A stretch of DNA of 64,000 nucleotides from contig NC_067295.1 in NCBI RefSeq assembly GCF_020740795.1, positions 4,030,501-4,094,500 on the forward strand. The letters run 5' to 3'. Shown here piece after piece: positions 46,981 through 58,200 of the stretch. This DNA comes from Apus apus (taxonomy: Eukaryota; Chordata; Aves; Apodiformes; Apodidae). Position 1 is the first letter of the stretch, and every line of letters begins with the position of its first letter. A program made the translations under genes and the position numbers. The notes under the pieces were generated by a model. That model made no database searches. It saw only the letters and a list, made by a program, of their open reading frames with translations, and had not been told where the DNA came from.

Positions 46981-48264
46981 TGATCAATGGGATTGCTTTA
47001 GGCAAGTATTTGATAATTTAAACACCAGCTATAAAAAGATCTCATTTAATCAATGTAGCTCGCCAAAATTTGGAGTGAGAGAAAGCCCCCCAACTGTACA
47101 TCACTAAACAAACCAGACTATAATTAAATATCAGGTTATTTAGATGTTCTTCCCAACATTATGGTTAGAACTGGCTAGTGTAATCTGTGTGATATTAGCC
47201 CTAATTATTTTCAGTAACACGATTAATTATTTAGTTCACTCAAAGTGACAAGAACAGAATGAATCAAAACAAGAAGCTGGCTGGGCAGGGAGCTATTAGT
47301 TTTCTTTCAATCCTGTAATTCATTCGGTCAAATCAATGAGATAAATATGCAGAAGGAAAATGCCAGTGAACACACACGTGAGCAGTATCCAGGTCCCATG
47401 GAGGTCAGTGGATGATACTAGACCCTTTTCAGGGGCTGGGAAGCTGCTCTCAGGAGCATTCAGGTCTGCTGCAATTTTGAGATGGTTTGTCAAACACACG
47501 TGAGTTTCAAAGTCACAGGCTGCTCTGCTACGGGTGTATGTTCTCCCCCGGGGCTTGGGTCTGAAGTGGGAAACTTTATCCCTTGGCAGCCAAAGTGGAT
47601 TTCTGCTTCATTGCATCTGTTCCTCTCCCTGGATGCTTTGAGATGCAATCACAGTGCTTGGAATTTTAGCCCATTTTTATTTTCATTAATGGTGCTATTA
47701 ATCAACATTCTCCTCTGGTCTCCACAGACCTCTCAGGGATGCCCTTGGAAAGCAAAGACAAATTCCGGGTCAGAACTCTAGTTGTTTGCTACTATCATGT
47801 GTGAAAAGTAAAAGAATTCCCCTCTTTGCTCAGGGTTGTGCACAAACACACCAAAAAACTTCAAGCAGCTCCAGCATCCCTCCTGCGGGCTGGTCGAAGA
47901 GCTTTCATTTGACTCAGCTACCAGCACACATAGCATGAAACAAGCTGAGAAGGTCTGAAAAACCTGTACACCAGGCTGTTTTGTTTTGCTTCGTCAACCC
48001 TTCTAAATCAGCATTTTTGGGACTTCACTTAAAATGGAAGGCCAGGAAGCAGCACAGTGAGGACTCCCCCTGTCACACCATGCACAGGACTGTACAACAC
48101 AACAGCCTCCCAATCCCTTTCAATCCATCCCTTCTTTCCCTCTAGAAACTTTTCTTTCCCCACCCATGCTGCTGGATTGTCTTTGATTGTCTTCGACTGT
48201 TATTTATTTATTTGCTTAGTTGACTTCAAGGGACATTTCTCCTGGCTGGATAAAGACATTTTCC

Positions 48265-48282
48265 TTTTTTTTTTTTTTTTTT
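48265..48282. repeat. Poly-T tract
   Basis: Eighteen T residues. A similar run lies at 50,269-50,288. Confidence 0.9.
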
Positions 48283-49059
48283 AACAAACAAATGGATGGA
48301 AACATTTCTGATCACACTGCAGAAAGGGCGGGGGTCCCCGTGGGCAGGTGGTGCTTCGTGCCACTCGGCAGCCACTGCTCTGCCTGATTAAGGAGCAACA
48401 TTTTTCACAGCTGCTACAACAACCGGCCCCAAGCAGCAGGCAGGGACCAAGGAGGGAGGAATTAAAGGGCTGCTGGAGGTTCCATGGGGCTCGAAGGACT
48501 CCCCTGGGGAGGATAAAAAAGAATTAGGAAGGGTTTTTTTATTGACGGGGATATGTTGCTTGTGCTTTGATAAGCACACAAAGGAGTGTAATTGCAAGTA
48601 TGGGGAGGGAAGGTTCTCCGTGGCTGAAACTATCATTTGTACCCTGTGGTGAGTTAAAAAATCCCTCAGCTGAGAACTTGGGTAGACAATCTACTCCTTG
48701 TAGTGTTTACAAGCCACCCCACAAGGCCAAAGGACCAAATCAGAGTGACTAAATAGGCAGAAAGGGTTCATAAAGCAGCAATAAGTAACAATTATTTCCC
48801 CCCCCCATTTTGAAGAGCCCCACGTCTCCCAGAGACACTGAGAGGGGAGGAAAGACGCAGATCACCATCAGTAAAACCTGTTCTGCTAAAAAAATCACCC
48901 TTGGGTGGGTCTGCAGCTACCAAAGGAGAGGTAAGTACAGCATAGGCATCTGTTCAGCAACTGGAGAGGAGAGCATCTGCTTTGAGCCACCCCAATGCTT
49001 ACTTTGAGTGAGAAATTGTTGCTCTAGCTGCAATACCTCACGAGTCAGACATATCAAGT

Positions 49060-49310
49060 GAATGGAATCCACACAAATGAGGTCGTTAGCATAACTGAAT
49101 ACGCTCTTCATTCCTTCAAGAATGAAAAATATGAGTAATTCCCTGGCAAGGCCCAATTACAGCCTGCCAGCACTAGCACATGGGTTATATCTATTATGAA
49201 ATAATAAGATAACATTAATAAGATTCCCAGAAAGAACATTAGACAGCCAATCTCCCACCAGTGTACAACCGGTCTAACTACTCAGGCTGTCTCCTACCTG
49301 TGTAGCTCAA
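49060..49310 (+). repeat. Segmental duplication, copy B2
   Basis: Partner of 31,080-31,330. Similarity fades beyond about 49,310, the furthest point at which I could follow the duplication. Confidence 0.65.
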
Positions 49311-52300
49311 CACTCACCAGGTCTTTCTTGTCATCTTCTGTAGGAAAAGTTGAGGTCTACCAGCTTTTAAGCAAGAGGCTCCAAGTGGGAAACAAAGCGA
49401 GAGCTCTGGAGTGCTGAGAAACACCAGGTGACTGCTCTCTTTTGAGCAGTTTCAGTATCAGACATAAATGTGAGAGCTATGGCAAACAATCATCCTGCTC
49501 ATGAAATGTTCCTGTGGATACAGAGCACTGCTGGCAACTGTATATTGGGTTGTTAACCCAGCTCAGACATGTGTCGGTGGTGCTTCCAGCCTCTTGCTCC
49601 CAGAGTGGCTGAACAATCATCTTTGACTCATTTCCTCACCTCCTGATGGGTTCACTACCTTTCATGCACACACAGCATCCAGACCTGTTTCATGGGGGCA
49701 TCAACACAAGTAAGGAACTGGGCTTGAGGTCTTTCATCATCCATCACTCCCCCCTTCCTGAGATACCTGTGGAGGTAAGCTGAAAAAATACAAAAAGACA
49801 CACAAAGTTGAGTTTAGCATCACACGTTGCTCAGAAGCCTGGGAGGAGAGGAGGCAGCAGAGCTTTCCATCACTAATTTAGCAAGATGCATCTCGGGCAC
49901 TGGCGAGGAGCATCCAGCTCTGCAGGACCAAGGACACGTTGATACCAGCAGTTGGACACGGCAGGTTTGGCAGGTGGCTGAACTGGCTCCACAGCCTCAC
50001 TGGCCCTTCGCAGGGAAGGGAAGGTGCAGAGCCTCAGCACAGAGGGCTGTAATGAGGATTAATAAGGCGTGTGAAGATGCTCTGTAATTGTCTGGCTGCT
50101 TGTTTCCTTCGCACCTTATGTTATCATTTATGCTCGTGCAAAGTGGCTGTAAAATGCTCCAGGTCTGATTCAATATAACTCCACAGACTCTTTGTACAGG
50201 TGTAAATTGCTCTGTGACTTTCAGGGCAATGTATAAATGCAAACTGATCTGATCATCTCTGTTGCATCTTTTTTTTTTTTTTTTTTTTCTCCCCTCCTTC
50301 TGTAAACACCTCTGCAGCCAATAGAGCATTTTAATGCTCAATAACCTACAAAATCTCAGGTATTTCATGCATGAACTCCCCAGACACAGAATTAGCAACC
50401 CAAGGAGGGCTGGAGCTGCATCAAGATGCCATAGCTGGACCATCAGCACTGTGGTCCTGTGGGCTGGCCACTTCCCACAGCTGTAAGATCAAGCAGAGCA
50501 ACATTCACATCATAAACCTCAGGAGCTGGTGCACAGTGACAGCGAGGCTGAGCCCAGGAGAAGCCATGAAAAATGAAGTAACAACATAATTTCAGAGGGA
50601 ACGGGCAAAAAACAATGCCTGACCTTGCCCAGACGTAGGAAAAAAACCACACAACTGCAGACCTATGGCAGCTGTAAAATGAGCCTGAACTAAAATGTAT
50701 GAGTTGATATTAGAGGGAATAACCCTGAAAGAGGTGGAAGGCTTTGATAGACGCACTCCCACAGGTAGCTTCAATCCCTGGCAGCTGCAAGGCTTCAATA
50801 ATGAATGTCAGACTGCTGGCCAGCTGTGAGGGGAATAAACAGCTCTTCACCTTCGCTGGAAGTAGCATCAGTTTGACATATGACATTCAAATGATATGAA
50901 CTTTAAAAGAGTGGTTAAATGGCTGCTGTTTGACTTGAAACCTTGAAGCCAGCGAAGCAGCAGCGCAGCCGTTTTACCTGAGCTCAGCGGGAGATGGAAT
51001 CACTGGGCTTAAAAATGAAAGATCAAAGTGTTCCTGCAAATTCAGCCCATGGTGCGTTGTGTCCAGCTGCTGGCAAACGTGTGCTGGACTGATTAGAGGG
51101 TAGCACAGAATCACAGAATTACCTTGGTTGGAAAAGGCTTTAAAGATCATGGAGTCCAAGCATCAGGTAAACTGAGGCACCCAGCTGTTGAAGATGGTAA
51201 AGATGGGTCCTGCTGTTGCTGTGTCCCCTGCCTCTGCAGACGGCTGCTACTGCCACAAGTGGGACTGAGGAGCCACAGAGGTGTCTGTGCATGAGGGACA
51301 GATGGGGAGAGGCTTGGGGGGATTAAATTTGGGGCCATGGGATGGAGTGGGGTGAGATAAAGGGGTCCTCCCCACCTGGTCCTGTCCCAGGGTCTGGCAC
51401 CCCCTTCTCCTGGCACCCTCCACCTCTTCCACACTGGTGGGTTCTTGAAGGCTCTTCTGTGTTTTGCCTTGCAGGATGTCAGCCCAGCCTGGGCTGGGTC
51501 CATCACCAGCTCATTTAGGAGTTCTCCAAGACATGAGCCCTGCAAAAAACTTACCTCTCCATTTTAGGAGACCTTGTTATGCACTTGTTAAATTAGCCTG
51601 TCAGCTCAATACCAGCAGTCATAACACTTTCATAACCTACCTGAAGTGCTTTTGCTTGCAATCCTCACACTAAAAGAAGAGCACAGGACGAAAGCTGCTG
51701 CAGGAAAAAAAAATAAAAAAACCACTGCTTTCTGACCTTTGGGCAGACTCTGTGGGCTGATTATTCCATTGATTTTAGCCAAATCGAGCATTCAATAAGG
51801 GTGTCTGGAGGCCTGTTTCTCCAGCAGCAGGTGCAGTATAGCACCAGCAGCAATAATATGGACAACCTCTATGCAAGTCTGGCTCAGGGTCAGGAAAGCT
51901 TCAAGTGTGCAAATCGTGAGAGACACAACCACTCTACTCAGGACCTCCTGCTCACACAGTGATGGGAGAGGACCAAGAGCCAGCCAAGCACTCAAGTATG
52001 TTAAACCCAGCAGTGATACCACTTCAATGAGTGAGCACCATGCTAAGTGCAAGTGGGTGCTCTTGCTTGAAACAAGCCTAAATAATTAAAGCATGAGCTG
52101 ACAGGGCCAAATTTGAAAGATGCAAGTGGATGGTGGACTGTCCCTCTGGAAGGGGCTGTTGCTAAGCTGAAGCTGTGTTTGCATCGGGAAGCAGCGCTGC
52201 GCTATAGGGGGGATACAAAGAGCAAAGGAGTTCCTGAGGGCCCTACATTCATCCTGTTTTTTAGGGGGAGCAGAGGACTTGCTTCAAGCTCTCAGCATGT

Positions 52301-54120
52301 TAGATGAGCTCAGAAAGCACTTCTGGGTTTAGGGTCATTCAAAAGGAAATCCATTTGGTTACTCCATGGTCTTGCTGTGATCTGAAACAAAGCACAGCAC
52401 AAGATGGACACAAGGCAAAGTTTGCTACTGCCTCACTAAATATTTTTTTTAAAAAAATGACATGCTGGTAAACTGAGGCACATGGCTGTTGAAGAGTGCA
52501 GCTACTCTGGCTACAGGGCAGTGGGGTGTGCTCGTTACCTCTGGAAATCAGACCCCCTGCAGGTAGGTCGGGGTTGCCAGGTGCAGCAGCCGGCTCGCCC
52601 CATTCATCGGCACAGGGTGCCAGGAGATGGAGATGCCTTTGAAGAGAGATGAGGGAGACTGAAATCCTTTGACACCTGCAAGTGAACTGTGCATTACCAA
52701 AATGTTAAGCTGCTTTGTGAGAGAGATTATTCTGAAGGATGTTTTCAGCAGTGTTGACATTTGTGTGTGTGATTAATTCAGATGCAGGAGTGGGAGTGAG
52801 GAGGCAAAATCCCTTCCCTTGCTGCCACCAGGCAAGATTTGGCCTTCAGCAAGGTTATTAATCCATCCCTGACCTGTGACACTGTCTGTGACTTCATCAC
52901 CCTCATCTTCTTAGTCACCTCTCAAGGCAGGGACCTGACGATTTGCCATGTCCCTTTTCGTGAACCACTGTGATGAGGTAGTCACTTCTCAGCTGTTCTC
53001 CAGGGGTCTGATTGCTTCTCTATTTTGTTGTTCTCCCGCAAGATGTGGCACCACAGTCAAGCACAGTGGCATGGCTTTAAAAAAGGGGACATTAACAGCT
53101 GAAAACAAACTGTCACTTTGTACATTGGTGGCAGAAGGGAGCTGCACTGCTGCAGGTTACAAAGGCAGAAGGGGAAGCCATGGCTGCCCAAGCTGCCAGG
53201 AATTTTCTAACCTTCTCACCCAGCTCCTCAGTCACTCTCTAGAGAAGCAGCCTCACTCTCCCCCTTACACTTCCAGGCAAGAGTGTCTTCAACTGGGGAA
53301 TTTAATCTCCTGCAGAAAGGTTTTTATGTCTCTTTTGAGGTTCTCCACTCAATTCCTCAAAAATATAGAAAGAAAATAGAAAAAGAATATATAATAACAT
53401 ATGTATCTAAAACCTGCTGTCTAGTGACTAAAGTTCCTCAGTTCAATTTTGCAATGGAAAATACATCATCAATGGCTTTGCTCATCCACTTATTTTGGAC
53501 TGGGAAATCTTTAAATGCCCCATCTCCAGCAGCAGTTCTTACACACGGAGCAATGCCTTGGATGCATCCAGGAGATAATGAGTTTTTGTCTCCCAGGAAT
53601 GTAAGCAGCATCACACATGGTAGGGATGGGGTCAGGTGTATCTGCACATCCAAGTATTTGACAAACTTGACAGCTTGGAAGCAGAAGACATCCTCCTGGG
53701 GAAGCAAGTGCATGAGGTGTTCCGGAGAGAGCAGAGAGAGCACTTTGAATCCTGCAAGAGGTCAGCTGCATGGAGCAGATGCTGGAATCAAACTTCTCTG
53801 CTTCCACAGAAACACAAACACTGGCTGACATTAGCAAAACCAAACCCTCGGTAATCCGTGGTGCTACAAGGTGACGGTGGAAGAATGACCTGCAGAAGAG
53901 GACTTCTATCTCCACTCTGTGGCACACATTTTTTGAGGCAGAGGGACTTCCTTTGAAAATCCCACCAAAGAAGTGAGGAAGCCCATCTGGGAGAGGCGTT
54001 GAGACCACATTATTGTCTGACCAACACCTTTCATGAGATGTAAAGATGGATTCACTCACATGTAGAGGAAAGAACAGAAGCAGAGACAGACACCAGTTGG
54101 GTACAGAAGAGGTAAATGAG
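49311..54120. other. Intergenic stretch with no supported gene
   Basis: Apart from a short CR1 fragment and T/A tracts (T run 50,269-50,288), nothing recognisable is present. The longest open frames (53,283-53,828 plus and 53,511-54,182 minus) overlap on opposite strands and match no family I know. Confidence 0.5.
51104..51160 (-). mobile_element. Short CR1 3'-end fragment
   Basis: CACAGAATCACAGAATT, then CTTGGTTGGAAAAGGCTTTA and AAGATCATGGAGTCCAA, is the reverse complement of a CR1 3' terminus. Only about 57 bases remain. Confidence 0.75.
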
Positions 54121-54994
54121 CTTTTTATTGCAGTTAGCCCTGCAGAAGCACCTTCTGGAAGAATAACATTAAATATGAGCATCCAGATCTTCTAGAATCC
54201 ACAAAAATGACCAAGTCTAGCATGACTTTCCAGCTATAGACTGCAAAAGGCAACACACTTCTTTTAGTCTAGGATTCTCCAGGACACCTGAGGGCACTTA
54301 AGTGCTGCACCCTGCACCGTTACTAATCCAGTTCAACTGGTCTTACAATGGCCTAATGTAAATCAAGAGACTAAAAGGTGCCATGACAGCAGCACAGATG
54401 TATAGATTCTTGACAATCCCTTCTATAGGAGATGGCTGCATGCCTGTGGTAAAATAAACAATGAGGAGACAGACATGTGGGCACTTCTTTGCCACTCTGC
54501 AAATCTCTAGTCATTAGGGGTAACTGCTTGTCTCTGGGCTCCTCCAGTCAGCTCATCTGCACTCTGACTTATGCAAAAGCCATCCAAAATCACAAGAAAA
54601 TCTCAATAAATCAGCATCAGAAAATTTGCCCCAAGTGTTCACTCCTGCAAGGATGTGAACATTTTAGCACTTGTCAGGGTCATAGCACACAGCTAAGGAA
54701 ATAGCCCTGGACAACTCCGCATTCCCAGGAGAATCAAACCAGAAGACACACAGAATCACCCAGCAGGCAGAAGAAACAGGAGCAATGGTAGCATTACTTA
54801 ACTCTGTGCAATTTGCTCTCCCTATCTTGATTTAAATTACACTGCCAGAAGAGACTGACAGTGTCTGGAAGCAAATTGCCTAGAAAAGTGCTTCTTCAGA
54901 GAGAGAGAAAAAAAAACCAAGTCCAAATAACTTGAGTGCAAATGGTCTTGCAAAATGCCTACTGTGATCGGGGACAGCAAGATCTGGGGCTACT

Positions 54995-55000
54995 TTTAAT
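54995..55000 (-). terminator. Candidate poly(A) signal of minus-strand CYP3A
   Basis: On the minus strand this reads ATTAAA, about 170 bases after the stop codon. A canonical AATAAA lies further on (TTTATT at 54,124-54,129 on the plus strand), about 1 kb after the stop. I cannot tell which is used. Confidence 0.3.
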
Positions 55001-55167
55001 TAGGATAATGATCATGTAATTATGCTGGGCCAAACTCCTTAATGCCCTGTCATGAAAGGGGGGTTTGCACCACTGACATTTTTACAGCACACAGATCAAT
55101 CTGGGTTCCTTTCAAGAGTTAGAGAAGGCACCATCAAACAAGACTCTCTGATCTGTTCCTGCTTCCT

Positions 55168-55263
55168 TCACTTCTCCAGATCAGCATGGGCTCTGGGAAC
55201 CATCTTCAGGACGATGGGATACTTCGGTTGCATGAAACCTTTTGAGTCCAGAACCAGTGGGAT
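55168..55263 (-). CDS. CYP3A: CYP3A minus gene, exon 13 and stop
   Basis: [20 protein letters not shown] then [11 protein letters not shown] and TGA. Intron 12 before it is 2.2 kb, far longer than the 0.2-kb intron 12 of the plus-strand gene. Confidence 0.94.
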   Translation of the reverse strand: MPLVLDSKGFMQPKYPIVLKMVPRAHADLEK

Positions 55264-58200
55264 CTTGAGTAGGAAGAAAAAAACCCACAAAATAGCCATA
55301 TAAGCTGGGAAAAAGCCCAACAAGACCCCTGCAGCCCACATAGTCTCAGCCACTCTTTGTTTTCAATGCATTTTCTAACTTACAGACATATTTAAAGCAG
55401 GATTATCATTACTGCTCATGCAAAACAGCTATGAGCTGGGATTTAATAGCCCTCAGCTCCTGAATAAATTGGTTATTGAATTCTGGCTTTCAGATGGCAT
55501 GGTAGGAAGAGCTGCACTGATCAACAGGCTACATGTGGAGGTAAAAACAGCCCAAATCCATCTGGGGAGCTACAGCTAAGGAGGGGCACCCAGTGCCATT
55601 TTGTTTAAAGCTGAAGTGTGTCAGGGCTAAGGGGAGCTAGATCATAATGGGAGCTGGAGGAGCAAGGAGCTCTCCAGGAAAAACAAAACTAAGATTGCTG
55701 CTCAGACTGAGTAGCAAAGGAAAAGCTTCCTCACGCAGAAGAGTGACAGGCTCCCTTGGGGTGGGCTGGAAACCTCAATAAAAAGAACATTTAAAACTGA
55801 TGTTGCAGGGAGTTGTCTTGCAGGGGAGGAAAGGATGTTTTACCAAGTCTCCTCCATCAATTCAATGCTGCTCATATCCCAGATCTTCTGCCCATCAGGA
55901 CAGCCCCAGCCTGACAAACTACATTAAAATCCCCATATCCCAGTAAGATTTGTTTCAGGAAATCTAAGCAATGTGGCTCAGAGCCCAATGTGCCATCAGT
56001 GGAGGAGTGAGAGGGGGCCTGCAGCTTCCATATACATATTCCAAAGGGATGTTCCAGCACAAATTTTTTCCTCCTGCTCTGATCTGATGTACATGACACC
56101 TTTTGTAGAAAAAAAAGGGCTGAAAGAGCCACATAAACCTATGGGCACCAATAATACAATACATATTTAACTTGTCTCCTTTTAATTAAAGGCAGTTATA
56201 AAAAGAATCAATTTTATGGATTGCAGAGGACTAGAAAAATGTCATTAGACTTGGGGGAGGGTGGATAGGTCACTGCATTGTTAATGGACTATTACAGTCT
56301 TTCACCTCCAGGTTACTAGTTGAGCTGCAATCTGAATCTGCAGAGATTCCAGCTGAGCACCCGTGCCAAGAAACAAAAAGGTTTTTTCTGTTTCTTACAA
56401 CAAATGCCCTTTGAATACACTTGCTGGCCCCTCTGCTCTGATTTCCCAAGCTCACCCTGTGAATGAAATGCATTAATGGCAATGCCTTTTGTGGCAGCCA
56501 ACGCAGAGAGCTGGGTCGGGGTTGGAAGCTAACACCAAATATAGTGCTCCCTGTCTCTGAGTCTTGGGGAGTTGCCCTGTTTTCAGGAGGGATTGCTTGA
56601 CATAGCATTTCCAACAGCCATCCCATTTACTTCATGTCAAACAGCTCGGGTCTTGCTGTTCATGGGGGTCCTAGGCACAACCCAAACCTGGTGGGATCCT
56701 GCCCAACCTCAAAGGGGGAGAGCATCACCAACTCAAACTTAGCTCAGGCTAGACTTGCTTGAAAATTGTTACCCTTTAGAGACTGCCTGCTGGCCCATAA
56801 CAGATGAATTTTGGTGCCCTTGGGATCCATCACAAAAATAACCACATTTGTGGTGCCAAGCATGGCTTGGAGCGGGATGGGGGGGATATTGTGCTTTGGG
56901 CAATCCTGCTTAAGCGGGGGAGTTGAACCAGATGACCTCTGGAGGTCCATTCCAACTCTGACAATGCCATGATTCCATGATATTCCCTTTCTGCTCTCTG
57001 GAGCAGGGTCTTCCCAAGCTGGGCCAGGGCAGGTTGGCAGTGTGCCATGGGGGACTGAGCAACCCACAACTCAGGTGCAACCAAAGAGAGGCTGAGGACT
57101 TCGGGGCTTTCAGCCTGACATATTCAACATTACATTTTCTTCTGTAAAGGCTTAAAATAATGTATCAGTAACTTGTGGTGAACCACTGAAGTTAACTGAG
57201 AAGATTTAAATTCAGTTATTCCCATATGCCTCTCTAATCCTCAGTGAATTCTTCCTCCCTGATCTCTGTGTGAAGTAGTAAAAACCAAGTCTGCAGACAA
57301 GGTTCAGCAGTTCTGAAGCTAAACGGTCTCTGAACTCCTCAGGGAAGAGAGGGATTTCATATGCATGAGAGAGAGTTCTCTGTTTGTCCCGAGATGTGGG
57401 CAAAAAAGAGCGTGCAGGGTCCATCTCAAGGGGGACTAAAGGACAGACAATGAAGCTCATCACCCTGTGTCCTCACCGGTGTGTCTTTGCATGTTCTGAA
57501 TGTGAAGTTTTGCAGCAGGACAACCACGGCCACTTTCACGATGAGGAGGGCAAACCTCATTCCTATGCAGTTCCTGGGGCCAGCCCCAAACGGCAGGAAG
57601 GTATAGGGGTCAAAAGCCTCTTTGCTCTCTTTATTGAACCTGATTACAACAACAACAAAAAACAGTTAGATGCTGTTCTAGCTTTCAGATCTGAAGTGAT
57701 GAGGGAGTCTGGGAAAGCAAAAGGTTTTTTTGTTTCTCTGTGTATTAGAATAACCTGGCTAAGACTATTTTGGACTCAATCTCTGCTTCTATCCTGGTAC
57801 TTCAAGTTGGTTATGCATCTTCAGGTAGATCAGGTGAACAGGGAATAGCCGAAATATGCTAATGGATTTCATAGAATCACTTAGGCCTTTAAGATCATTG
57901 AGTCCAACCACTGACCCTACTCTACCAAGTCCAGTACTAAGCCATATTCCCAAGTGGCACACCTAGATGACTTTTAAACACATCCAAGGACAGTGACTCA
58001 ACCACCTCCCTGGGCAGCACTACTCTTTGCAGAACTCCCTCTCTCTCAACAATGGCTCCCAGATTTCAAACCCTAAAACAAACAGGTCTACAGCTTCACG
58101 TCTTCCCTTTCAAGATCAAAGCACTGGGTGAACACAAAGACGTTCTCACCCTGCCTGACTAAAGACGTGGCTGCTTTTGAGACGCACCAGCCATTCCTCT

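Noticed and set aside
57384-57848. 154-codon plus-strand open frame across exon 12 of the minus-strand CYP3A
   Set aside because: It is antisense to a certain coding exon and has no family resemblance.
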